From Tamarix chinensis (Eukaryota > Streptophyta > Magnoliopsida > Caryophyllales > Tamaricaceae): a stretch of DNA of 64,000 nucleotides. The position numbers were made by a program, and so were the translations under genes. Numbering within the stretch: position 1 is the first letter of the stretch; each line of letters begins with the position of its first letter. The notes under the pieces are model-generated. The model did no database searches. It saw only the letters and a list, made by a program, of their open reading frames with translations, and was not told the DNA's origin. Positions 35,204-47,388 of the stretch are shown in pieces. The DNA lies in contig CM060171.1 in assembly GCA_030549775.1 (NCBI GenBank), positions 60,012,360-60,076,359 on the forward strand, in the 5' to 3' direction.

Positions 35204-38200
35204 TGTAACACCCCCAAATTTTGGAACTTTAAAATTTTGTTTTAAAGAGTTAATAGCGAATTCCAAAACACAAAATGTAGGGGTGTCAGGCTGCATCCAA
35301 CATAGAAGAGGCACTCATTTTGCCCAATCTATGTTTGGTGTAAGGCAAAAGTAATCTTATAAGTAGGAATCAGGTGTGGGAAGCACTTGATTCCACCTCG
35401 ATACAGGATAAAAAATAGAGAGAAGAGAATAAATAGTGAAGATAAAGGACTAAGAATCCAAAGAGAGATAGAGATATCCGGATAACCATACCCTCTTCCA
35501 AATAATTTACCACTCGCCAAGGTAAGCATATCAAGCTAATAATAATCAATAACCTACAAAATAGGACAGATCTTTTCATGGGAATGAGCAACACCCATAA
35601 AATGGGTGGTCAGTATGCTACGTATTGAGGAAAAGAACAATACTAGCGAAATAGGGAAACAAATAGTAGTTGCTCTCAAATAAGATAATAAGGGAATAAC
35701 CAATTATATAAAGTATCTCATAAGATAGAATATGATTCAGATTTCTTTATTAAGTATAATCCATTTTCCCTCTTATATATACATTGAGTGTAAGAACCCC
35801 ACTATTCTTAAATTGATGGAATGCTTTGAAACTCATCTCAGGGATAACACACCTAAGCCATTATTCTTTCAGGTGGAATAGAGATTAAAAACATCCTCTC
35901 GGGGCAAAATGCTCCTTACTAACTAGGATATCAGGCTCTAAGCACATAAATCCTAGACTTCCTCCTCTAAAGCTAATGAAATACCGCCTACAACAACTAA
36001 TAAAATTCATGGTTAGGCTTGAAGAGTTAGATCGAAGGAGAAAATCAAGGTAAATAGGATAAAAATAGATATAACCATAGTTAAATGGGAGCTTGAGAAG
36101 TATGGATGTGTAGAGGAATTTGTGGTGGAGCTATGGTTAAACTTTAGTGGTGTTTGGACAAATTTTGGGGGTGAAAATTGGGGTGCACAGCCAAAAATAG
36201 GATGTTTCATGGCTATGCAACATGCACTAGAACTCCTAGTAGAGAGAAAATATGCTACATGGCCAAGCGTTGCGAATGTTCCACGGTTGTACAGCAACAG
36301 ACTGAGAGGAAAACTCACGCACGACTAGCCAGTGCAAGGGTTTCACGGTTGTGGAGAAGGAGATTTAAGTTTACACAGTTGTGCACCAGGCAGTGCACTA
36401 GCCTTACACTATGTAACACTGCAATAAACAAGGGAAAGAAGAAAGGAGAGGAGGTAGTGGTTGGCGACTATGGCTGGCGATGGCGAGGGGAAAGGTTAGA
36501 GTGACCTTGGTAATCATTCCACCGACCAAGGGTGGCAAGTGGTGGTTGAGGTGGTGCACGGTTGTGGAAATGGTGGTGTGCAAGACAAAAACAGGGAAAG
36601 AAAGAAGAAGAAGAAGAAGAAAATAAGAGAGAAGAAGGAAAGGAGAAGAGGAGGGAGCTCTAGCAATGACTCTTTAACACAAAGATGGGCCATATAAGGA
36701 AAAACCAAAGAGAAAGAAGATGAGTGTGAAGTATATTGTAATACCCCTAAGATTCACTACTGAAATTTTTTGTTTTATTAAAAGAAATAGTGAAAGCAAG
36801 AAAGCAAAGCTGTGAATTTAGGGGATATTACCACCACACATAGTACCAGACCAGTTCACTCCTACCGTTCCAATACCAAGTGCTAAAGCTAAAAGAATAA
36901 AATAAAATTTGCTGGAAACTCAAACCACATTGAAATCAGAGTAGCGCAATAAACATTTTACAAGGATAGAACCCACAATTGGTGGTTACAAGAATACACA
37001 TTACATTTAAACTCAAAGTTAAAAAGAGAAAGAGGTGAAACCCTAAAAGTTATGGAATCACAAAACAAACCTTCAAAGGACACTGCCTATTGAATAGGTA
37101 GGGGCCCATGAATGGAACCTTTTAGTACTATAGTATAGAGTAACCCTTTAAACCACACTGAAAGCATACCCACAATGCAACACATGATGCAAACCTATAT
37201 ACACATATAAAAAGAAATGCATACACAACATCCACATGCTTAGCAAGTCCATCAAATATTAATAGATCATAATGTGAAATCAATACTTTAGGCCTTAAGC
37301 CATTAATCCATCATTATTCTATCATCTCTTGAATTATATCCATGTGAGTGCGGGAACCCCACTATTATAGCCGATGGATCGAAAACATATAGGGTATAAT
37401 GCTCCTAACCACTAATATTTGTCGGTGAATCTATCTCTAGGGCACAAGACACCTGACCACTATTAGTCGCCGGTGGACCGGTCTGGCCCCAACTCACATG
37501 GTGTTCCACTATAAGTGATTAGTACTTTTCATAATTTATTCACATCCATGATTGGGTTTATTGAGCTTGGGACCTCCACTATTATAGATGGTGGACTGGT
37601 ACTCATAAACATATTTTAGGGCATGACGCTCCTAGGCCACTATTTTATCCAATGGACTAGTACTTATAAACATCTTCTAGGACAAAATTCTCCTAGGCCA
37701 CTACTATATCCGTTGGATGGATAATCACATTATAATTCATATAGGTCCAGCTCATTCGTCTTTCACTTTCATGATTAGTGTTTTCCCTTTTAATCATCAT
37801 AACAGTTCCATGTATTTGCCTCAAAGGGGAGATCAAGATCTCAGAGATACAAAGGTACACCGATCATACTAGTGCATACAAGCTACTCAGTACCCTTCAA
37901 CCATCTACCCAGGGACGCAAAGGTACCATGGTTGTATTGGTACATACAAGCTACATAGTACCCTACCGATAAGGACACCTAATCCATAAGTATACATACC
38001 CCCTAAATAGGTACGTAGAGCTAGATAGAGTAAGATGTAGGGCCCAACTAGGGAACTAAGGTAGGAACACTAGCAAATACCAGAATAGTCATGGGCTAAA
38101 CCATGTCTTGAAGTTAGCAACCCCTAAAGAGCCACCACACCAGATCTCAAGGTCTTCCACTTTAATTATTAGTGTCTTAATTAAGGTGATCACGAAAAGC

Positions 38201-38599
38201 ACAACAACAATAACATACTTATTCACTTTCAATTGATTCTAATATCATTAGGTAATCCTTATTCATACAATTATCCAAGATAACCTAGAGGAATCACTAA
38301 GGCCATCATTATCTCATCCAATCCTGATTCAGGATTTGTTTCCATTTGTTCACATGCAATAAAGGTTAGCATAACATAATCACATTACAGTTTTAGAGTC
38401 TGGTTAGTACATCAAAGGATTATGGAACCCATAACCCTAACATACCCTTGATTCATGAATATAAGAATAACACCATACCTCAACCATAATTATCCATCCA
38501 ATATTAGGTTAGCCATGTTCTTGTGATACATACCGATTATCAAATACCCTTATCTTGCTATTCAATATTACTTGAGTCTTATTATAAAACTATGTTAAC

Positions 38600-38960
38600 C
38601 CATTGACATGTTGGATATGAGTTACCGACTTACCCCTTTCGTCTCTACAAAAAATATTGAATTATCCATTTCTTGTATAATTATTATGTCATCCCTCTTT
38701 ACTTGCCAAATTACCATATTACCCTCCATGTTGCAAATTATGAAATTACCCCTTACTCGAGTTAGGTTACCAAATTATCTTCCATACTTATTAAATCACC
38801 AATCACCCTTCATATTTGTTACACACTTCAGATTTTCCATTTTTTTGGTTAGATTACCAAATTTTCCTTCTTCATTATTATAATTACCATGTAAAATTAC
38901 TAAAATGCCCTTCCTACTTGTCCATTTACCAATCTTCCCCTATTACACCACTTTTATTAA
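38600..38960. repeat. Short TTACC minisatellite in LTR C
   Basis: Imperfect repeats of ttaccaaattaccctt type over about 350 bases, positionally equivalent to the 0.9 kb array in LTR B. Confidence 0.65.
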
Positions 38961-40515
38961 AATACCCTAATTACATAAAATATTACTATTAATGCTCCAT
39001 TCTCATCATCCAACTCCACCAACTATTATTATTCAATATAACACTCATTAGCACCCACACTTATTTAGGCCACACTCTTATATAAGAAATATTACTAAAA
39101 TTCCCCTAGGTCTCGTAATAATAATATTTATGTATCAATGGTCACAATAACATAACATATCATAGATAAGTACTTAACATTTTTATAAACAAAAAATCTC
39201 CTTCCTTAAGCATTATTTCTACACATAACTCACAACTTAGCATGCTTTCCTTTTTCTTTCATTTTTTATCAATCAATACAAGCAACAATACATTATACCC
39301 GATAATATATCTCAAGAATATAAACATATTTAAAACCCTAATGTGCTAGCATACATTTATCCATATGTTTAAGTAAGGTTTAATGATTACCTTATTTCCC
39401 ACAAAAGTTGAGCCTTACCGATCCTCTAGTTAAAGATTAAAGCTTTGATTAGAAAAATCTATACCTAAAACTAATACCCATAATTATCATATTAGAAATA
39501 GGAAAACCAAAAAGCATAAAAATTTATTAAAACTTAATTAATAATATAATTTATTTAACCATTAATATACCTTAAAATTAATAAAGAATAGGGCAAAATT
39601 GAGGCAAGAGTCAGGCTACTCATGCAGCATCAACTGCATGCAAAATAGGGGCGAAAAACATAGCAGAATGACGGAGGATGGAGGAGGAGCTAGGTGGCTA
39701 ACGAAAAGCAGAAAAAGAATAGGAGAGGAAGAAAGAGCTGCAAGGTGGCCAAGGGGGTGGTGTGGAGGTGTAGGGTGGGTGTAAGAGCTGGCAGGAGGCG
39801 GTTGGTATGGTAGAGGCAGTGACAAAATGGGGTGGAAAAGTAAAATAGGGGAAGGGGATGAAGAGAGAAGAAAGGGAGAATGAAAGGTCAGGAGATGGAT
39901 AATGAAAGGTTGAATGGGGCCAAAATGAGGCTGAAGAGGATAAGAAAAAGAAGAGGGAGAATAGGGGAGTAGGTGTGGCTGGTCAAGTAGGGTGTAGGAG
40001 GAGTAGGAGGGTGTCGGGGTGCAGGGAGAGGGAAGGGAAAGAAGAGGAAAGGAAGGCATATGTGGCTAAGGATGTAGGGTGTGTTTGGTCCAAACATGGG
40101 AAGAAAAAGACGGGGGAGAGAGGCCAGAGTTGTAGGGAGGTAGGTGATGGTAGGCGGTGGTGTAGAAGGAGCAGGCATGGTAGGGTGGTCGGGGATGGAG
40201 GAAGAAGAAGAAGAAGAAGTTAGCTAGCTGGGGAGGGAGAAAAGAAGAATGGGTCGGCTCATACGCGAGGGGGAGGAGGAGGGTAGAAAGAAGAGCTAGG
40301 ATAGCCTAGTCGAAGGGGAGGAAGGAAAGGAAAAGAAGGATAGGTAAGTGGGCTGGGATGGACATGCAGGAAAAGGGAAAGAAGAGGAGGGAAGAAATGG
40401 CCCGGTGGCCTAGCGTGCAGGGGGAGAGGTCATAGGCTTGGCGGCACAAAGGAGAAGGAAAAGGAAAAAAAAAAGAAAGGAGAAAAAGGAGAAAGAAAAG
40501 GAAAAGGGGAAAAAG

Positions 40516-41272
40516 GGCTCGTGTGGAGCTTTTCTATGGACCATTTATGTTCATGGCCTCTTAAACAGGTTCTTAGTCTTCACTCTACATTTTCCCCTTA
40601 TTTTCTTCATGGGCCTCACCTAATGATGGATAATGAGGATTCCTATAGCATTAGCAAGGCTTATAACGTGTTGTGTTATCAGAGGGAAAGGGTTTAGTGG
40701 TACCCTTTAGTGTGGTGTTCTATTGCTACTCCTAAGCCTAAATTTATTATGTGGCTTGCTATTCATGAGAGATTGCTTACCAAGGTGCGATTACAGAAGC
40801 TGGGGCTTTTAGATGACTCAACATGTGTTCTTTGTGATGAAAATAAAGAAGAATCTATCAAACATTTGTTCATGGAATGTGCTTTTAGTTCGGGGATATG
40901 GAGTAAGATAAGAATGACGTTTCATCGTCGTGATGCTATCCGCTCTTGGGGTGAATAGATTAAAGTTTTGGCATGCTCTATGAGACAACCGAAGGAGAAG
41001 AAGGCTATTTTACGTGCTACCTTTGTCACCTTTGTCGCTTTAGTTTGGTATGAACGTAATTCAAGAATATTTCACAGTGCATTCCACACTCCTAGTAGCT
41101 TCCTAAATGACATTAGTTTTATTATAGCTAGTAGATGTTTACATTTGGATCGTAAGAGCAACTTTCAACAATGGCAGCATTGTATTGATAGACTGGTCAT
41201 GTAATGAGTTGGTTGTAACCTTAGCCTTTCGGCTGTTACATTTATAAATGTTTTCTTTACTTATCAAAAAAA
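40516..41272 (+). mobile_element. 5'-truncated LINE retrotransposon (L1-type)
   Basis: The coding remnant from about 40620 reads SISKAYNVLC, a stop, then the zf-RVT region of plant LINE reverse transcriptases at 40710-40958: PKPKFIMWLAIHERLLTKVR, then CVLCDENKEESIKHLFMEC. After a stop, 40968-41204 gives the C-terminal tail (LVWYERNSRIFH). A short 3' UTR with ttggttgtaacc and an A-rich end (tatcaaaaaaa, about 41262-41272) closes it. Sequence after 41273 resumes homology with LTR B (about 15170), so the LINE sits inside LTR C. The exact left edge (about 40516 or 40620) is uncertain. Confidence 0.85.
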
Positions 41273-43171
41273 AGTTAATTTAATAATTTTATTTAATATA
41301 TTTTAATTTATTGGTTTAAAAATGATAATTTTAGTTAAATATTGGTTTGAAAAATTATTTAAATAAAATGAGTGTGATAAAAAAATTATTTTAATTTATT
41401 AAATATTCATATCAAATTTTGCACACTCAAAAATCCATAAAATAATTAAATTTAATAAATGTAAAAGCTAATTTATCCCAAATAAAAGCTATTTATTAAA
41501 TTATTGGTTTTAAAATTTTAGGGTATTATATATATATATATATATAAACATATATGTGTGCGTGTGTGGTGTGAGTCGGGAAGGAAGAAAAGAACGAGGG
41601 GTGGTGTGCAATGGTGATGATGGTGATGGTTGCTGATAATGGTTAGGGGTATGGTAGTAGCTATAGGGTGAGGGTGGTGATGGTTGATAGTGTTATTGCA
41701 TGAGAATAAGAAAAATGGTAGGGGAAAGTGGAGTGTGTAGGGTGTACGGTCGGTTATGCGGTCGAGCAACGATAAGGGATCAAAAGGAGAAGAAGAAAAA
41801 GAAGAAAGGAAGTAAGGTGATGGAGGATAGATGTAGAAAGGTGATAGTGCAAGTTGCAAGTGTAAGTTGCAACAAATTCAAACATTGCAGCTCAAGGTTG
41901 ACAGAAGTAGGAGATGAATGAAGAAAAGAAAAGGAAAAAGAGAATGGTTGGGGGATTAATGTAGGGTGATTTTGGATTGGCCGAAAGTAATTAGGATTAA
42001 TGGAAATTTTAACGTATTTTGATTTTGGTTTACAAATTACTGTTTATCAAAGTAAAGGTTTCAGAATAGGTTAAAGTTTCTTAACTAAGAAGTTAGGTTA
42101 AGGCTAACATAAGATTTATTAATATTATAATTAATTAGGGTGCTAATGATGCAAGATTAGGCTAATAAAAATTTTGAGGTATTACACATATCAACACTTA
42201 AGCTAATATAATCATATCCACACATCTTCTTACTTTTACTCATTGCCCTACCAAGCTGCACATATATCCCTAGAATCATCTAATATTTTATGCATGTTTT
42301 CACTTAACAGATAACAAGGTCATATTTTAACAAAAACAAAGCCTTAGCTATGACTGCATCCTAACCAAAGCAGCTCTACTCTCTAGGCATGAATGACCTA
42401 TGCCTCCTCTTCCGCTATCACCAAAATAGTACCTAGAAAATGAGAATATCCATAACTTAGGTTTTCTTTTCCTTTTTCTTTTTTGTCTCTTTCTTTTTTC
42501 TTTTAAAAAATGAATAAAAGGGAGGAATAAAATCCAATGAAAACTCAAGGAGAGTAAATGAAGTGGTGGTGACCAGAATGGGGAAGAAAATAGCATGGAT
42601 GCATGACCACGGTGGATAATTTTTGGTGGAAAAGGTGAGGGTTAGTAGCTTGGGGTCAAGGGTGGTGTTGGCACTGAGATATGCTAGTGGGGGATGGTTA
42701 GAGGTGGTGTATTTAATGGTTAATAGTGGAGTAAGGGCATGCAGCCATAAGGGAGAAAAAGAAAGGAAGGGGAGAGGGAGGAGAGAAAGGGGCTACTAGG
42801 GGTAGGTGCATAGGCTAGGGCACCTATGTAGGGTGGCTTGTAGTGGTTTTGTGGAGGGGAGGAGTGGTTTGTTGTTGTAGAATTGGGAGGCATGGCCTAC
42901 AACAATTGAATGCTCATGGAAAAAAGAGAAGGGAAGAAGGAGGGGGAAAGGACTCTATAGGCATATGTGTGATGTAGGAAGGGATGAGGGGGTACGAAAG
43001 ATTGTGTCCCGGCAGCGATGATGATGGAATGGGCTGGAGTGGACTGGAGGGGTGGGTGTATATAAAAAAGGGGAGGGGTTCATCAAAGGGAGAAGAAGAG
43101 AGAGGGTGTCGAAGTGGGGTATTTATACGTATGGAAGGGTTTTGAAGGAGTGGGGAAGAAGACAGAGGGGA

Positions 43172-46100
43172 TATATTACCCTATTCAAAAATCTTTCAAA
43201 TTATTTTTGTAATTAGGTGGATATAAAATAAATGAGTTTTGTCTTTAAAATAGACTTGGAATTCTAATAAAAATGCAAATTTCAAGTGTACCAATCAATT
43301 AATTTACAAAATCGATGAACTAGTGCACTAGGAAAATTGACATTCTTTTACTCCACAAACAAGTTTACTTGTTTACCTAAACCCATTACCTTGTTGTCCT
43401 GTGATTTTAGATCCATTTGAAATTTTGAGTCAATTTATCCCTAATGTTTATGAAAACTTTTGATTAGATTCCAATTATGCTAATAATCATGTTTTACTAT
43501 ACTTGAATTATTTTCACATTATTTAGGTCATTACATAATTTTAATTAGCTATTTTTTTTTCCAAAAGGCACTTTTGAGGCAAGATTCATCTTTTTCTTCT
43601 CCCTCTCTTTTCTAGCAGCTAGGGTTACAAGATTGACTTTGCACACCATCTCATAACTTTCTAACCCACTACCATGCTCATTTCAGACAACACTCAACCT
43701 CCACCACCCCATTAAGTCAGCCCTCACTTCTTGGTTACCCACACTCAACCTCACTAGTCTCATCCCCCTTTCTCTTAAGAATTTCTACCTAGTCTTATCT
43801 CCATGCCTCTCATTCTAATCCATTTTCATTCCTCACTTAGTGATCTTGCTCTCTTCTCCTTGTGCAAATTTCCCTAAGTATTGAGCATTCATTACTTTCC
43901 CTTATCTTCCCTCTATTGAGAAAAAAAAACAAAGGCCTTCTCTAATATTTTCCCTTCTTTGTGCGAGCATTGGTTTTCTTTCTCTTCTTCTAATCTTAGT
44001 TTTAGTTCTCTCCTACTTTCCTTAAGCAAGGAAAAATTAAAATTGACAATGTTTGAAGATTTTATCCCTTTCCATGACACCCTATTTTTGAGAAATAGGT
44101 GGTGTTTTGTGTTCTTCTTCTTATTCTTCTTATTTTTCTTTGATTTTATTGAAGTTTTAAAAGATGATTTTTAATGGTTTTTATTATGGAATTAATGTTC
44201 TACTAGATAGTCATCAAGTTGGAGCTTTTACGATTCAAGAATTGCTTCAAGGTAAGACATTCTTATCTTTACCTTAAATAGGTTTCTGTGGTATATTGGG
44301 GTTCCATGTTTTTAGTGTATATGTGACTATGATATAATATGTATTATATAATCTATGTATATTCCATGATTATTCATAAAACACTATAAATGGACTTCTC
44401 TAATGTATACATAAGCTACCCATTTGAGCATGATTTGTTTAATTATGTATATTACTATGTATCCATGTGATTTTATGTGTGGACCATGTATTTTTATGTG
44501 TTTTAACATAAAATAATGCTAGGACTAATATGGTAAAGTGTAGTAATTTTTTGTGTGTGCTTCGCAAGTATAGTTAGTGTTTTACCCACACTAGTCGATT
44601 GGTTCTTTAAATCCATTGATTGGTTCTATGAGTAATCAAACGGTTTGTAGTCTTGGATTGGTTGGTCATGAAATTAGTTGATTGGTTTGATAAACTAATT
44701 AACTGGTTTTGATAAACAATTGATTAGTTGGTTAAACCCATAAACTAGTGTCCCTATAAACCAAATAGGTTTGGTGTCATCTTAGAACCATCGATTGGAT
44801 GGACCAAACAAATCTAGTAGTTACTATGAACAATTGATTGGCTGGTCAAACACATTGATTGGTTTCTGTATAGGCCAAAATGGGTTGGCCTTTGTTTAAA
44901 CCTATGTATTATTTGGACCAAAACAATTGAGTGGTTCACATGAATAGTCTTTTGGTTATACCAACCAGTTAACTAGTTATTTGGTGTTGTTTTTGTATAG
45001 GTCAGGTATGATAAGAAAAGTCGAGTAGTCAGACCAAAAGCCACTTTGTTTGTTATAAATTGTTATGTTTTCTCTTGGGATTTTTGGGTTAATACTTCCA
45101 TGTATTTACAGCATTTTAAGTATGAGTTCAACTATGAATGACCTAATTTAATAAGATTCACCATGACCGTATTTGAGATTGGAATTTGGTTAAGTTTGGT
45201 GCCATCTTAAAAAACGCAATTGGTGGCTTTTATACCTTGTGATGTGTTTAGTATTATCACTTGGAAACACCCAATTTTGGTAAATAATGGAATTTAATGT
45301 TGTTTGGTGTTATTACTTGGAAATGACCAATTTAGTTAAATTATGGAATTTAATAGTGTTTGGTGTTCTCACATAGAAACACCCAATTTGGTTATATGTC
45401 GATTTTATTGTGATTTGTGATATCACTTGAAAATATAATTTAATCGTGTAAGATTTTGTTTGAAGCTTTTTCTCCTAATCTCATGGTAGCTGTCGGGAGT
45501 TAGTGGATGGGTTGCCCCTAGTTATATTATTTTTTTCATTTGGTGCTTATTTCCTCATTTATAGGGTTGCAGTTTGTAGGCGGTATGCGCATATCTTTGA
45601 GGTATAGGATTATACTATGGTAGGTCGGCATGGCATTGAGGCCTAGTTCGGATGGGTGAGGTATCCAAGTATAATTTTCCTAGTACTTTGTATTTTCCAT
45701 TGCTTAAGCGTGTTTTGTATCCCAACTTTGTAGCCCTCAAGATGGAGACATTCAAAGTATGGTGGATGAGGTATCCTAGTATAAGGCCCCTTACTGTACT
45801 TCGACTATATGTGGTGGGTGTGGTATCCCTATTTGTGGCAGGTGCACTTGATGTGTGGTATGCCCAAAGAAGGCTCCTTCAATATCCTTACCTTGTGTGA
45901 TGGGTGTGGTATCCCATTATGATTAATTGTGCTATCATGACTTTTTCTAATGGTGGATAACTAGGTGTGTTTAAATGGACTATCTTATTAACTAAATTTG
46001 TGTGGTCACTAAATGAGGAATTCTAGTATGGTTTATATTGTATAGATTGCATGCATTTACTATATTTTTATACTTCCATGATTTCTCTACAAGCATTCCA

Positions 46101-46720
46101 TGTTATACTAAGTTGTACTGGTATGATATCACGATGTTTTTATATGACTTCAATGTGGTGTATAAGCCTTACCATGTTTTAGTTAGTATGTTTTACCAGT
46201 ATTACACCGTAGTTATATTGCACTTGTGTAGTTACTGTTATGATCCCGCTTATGATTTGAGGAGCAAGGGATGATTTCTAGAGTTATGACTCTCAATTAG
46301 AGTATGTTAAGGGTGATGACGTGGGTCATTAGCAAACTATTGCTTGTGGTTGGATGGTTATGATTATGCTAAGAGTTAGGCTAATCGGTTAGAAGTACTT
46401 TCGTATTTAATTGGGAAGTTTTTTATTTTCGATAATTAAACTCTTGGCTCAATTTTCTATATTTAATTTTGTAAAACTATCAAGTTCATTCTATCTGTAA
46501 TATTGTTCTAGCCTTTATTATCTTATATTGTCACATTAATATTTTGATCAAGCATTCTTTTATTTGTTGTTCCATTTTTCCTTATATTAGGCATGAGCTA
46601 GGTGATAATCACACCTCTCTCATGGTTGATGTGGTGTAACATTCCCTAGTTTTATTTTTCAATTGCTTCTACATTATCCTAAAAATGAAATTTTTTGGTT
46701 TAAAATTTGTGGGTGTTAAA
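43172..46720 (+). mobile_element. Solo LTR of the K family (3.5 kb)
   Basis: It aligns along its length with the K 3' LTR at 58250-61568: both start TATATTACC, share atataaaataaat early on, the repeated gattggtt zone, repeats of ggtgtggtatccc (45820-45915 and 60610-60740), and end in a ttttaaaatgaaa-like run closing with GGGTGTTA. The flanks gggga (43167-43171) and gggaa (46721-46725) are a duplication with one mismatch. No internal coding region is present. The ORF 43959-44174 lies in a T-rich zone and is not credible. Confidence 0.75.
44580..45000. repeat. Degenerate GATTGGTT repeats in the K-family solo LTR
   Basis: About a dozen loosely spaced copies of gattggtt, aactggtt and similar occur, every 20-40 bases. 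The same zone occurs in the K 3' LTR (59600-59940) and, on both strands, in the H 5' LTR (55550-55900 and 56930-57080). Confidence 0.6.
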
Positions 46721-47388
46721 GGGAAGTATGGTGTGCTAGGTTGCAAGAGGAGGATGCTTGTATGTGGTAGGGAAGGCATGGGGCACAGGTGCAGGGGAGT
46801 GGGTGGCAAGGTCAAGGGAGTACAAGGGGTCTATAGAGGTGCATGCTAGCATGCATGGCTGAGATGAGAGAGGTGTAGAGGGTTGGTAGTGTGTAATGTG
46901 CGGGTGTAGAAGACATAAATGGAAGGGACAGATGGCACCATGAGGGAGAAAAGTGTTAGGTAGAAGATGAGAATAAAAAGGGGAAGAAGAAAAGAAAGAA
47001 TGGAGAAAATGGAAGAAAAGGTAGGGAAGGTTGGGTTACCCGAGGAGAAATGAGAGAAGGGAAAAAGAAGGAAAGGGGAACTGGCCTAGGGAAAGACACA
47101 ATCCTAAAGGAGAAGAAGGAAGAAAAAAAAAGAAGCAATAAAATGAGAAAGAAGAAAAGAGGGAAAATGAAAAAAATTAGAAATAAAGGAAAAAGGAAAA
47201 TTTTAGGATTTTTGTTAGATTTGAGGATAGAATTTAGCTTAGTGCCAAAAATAAAATAATAATTATATAAGTAAATAAAATTGTTATATATTGACTAAAA
47301 ATTATTCTCAACTCAATAATTAAAATAAAATCTCAAAATTATGCAAAATAATAAAAAAAAATTGTTTTAAAATTTTTTAAGGTATTAC

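Larger units (their letters stand above)
36737..41530 (-). mobile_element. Solo giant LTR 'C' (4.8 kb including a LINE)
   Basis: It begins TGTAATACCCC and ends GGGTATTATA, with a tatat duplication at 36732-36736 and 41531-41535 (weak because the right flank is an AT run). It is the same family as B: shared blocks include the ending of cattgaataggtagg, CCACTATTATT modules (37355-37700), TTACC repeats (38600-38960) and a G/A-rich zone (39660-40515). The final dinucleotide TA in place of CA is a likely C-to-T change. Confidence 0.7.
35204..42186 (-). mobile_element. 5' LTR of element H2 ('D'), split by solo LTR C
   Basis: On the plus strand it begins TGTAACACCCCC (35204) and ends GAGGTATTACA (42186); the minus-strand start aligns with the H2 3' LTR fragment at 23576. 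Without C (36737-41530 plus one 5-bp duplication) it is about 2.18 kb. It carries the GGAATGAGCA / TACGCTACGTA block (35580-35630) shared with A and J. No coding sequence is present; the ORFs 36013-36328 are in compositional zones. Confidence 0.75.
42187..47388 (-). mobile_element. Partial giant LTR 'I', split by a K-family solo LTR
   Basis: The pieces 42187-43171 and 46721-47388 share composition with the right halves of A, B and C: a gene-free zone, then a strongly G/A-rich zone, then an AT-rich end closing with AAGGTATTACC. To its right RNase H sequence of H begins at once. Its left half is absent; H2 LTR sequence abuts it at 42186. I infer that it inserted in H, H2 inserted in it, and a later deletion removed its left part. 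Confidence 0.5.

Noticed and set aside
39616..40178. 147-codon Pro/Ser-rich minus-strand ORF
   Set aside because: Compositional ORF in the G/A-rich zone of LTR C; no domain, and not conserved in B.
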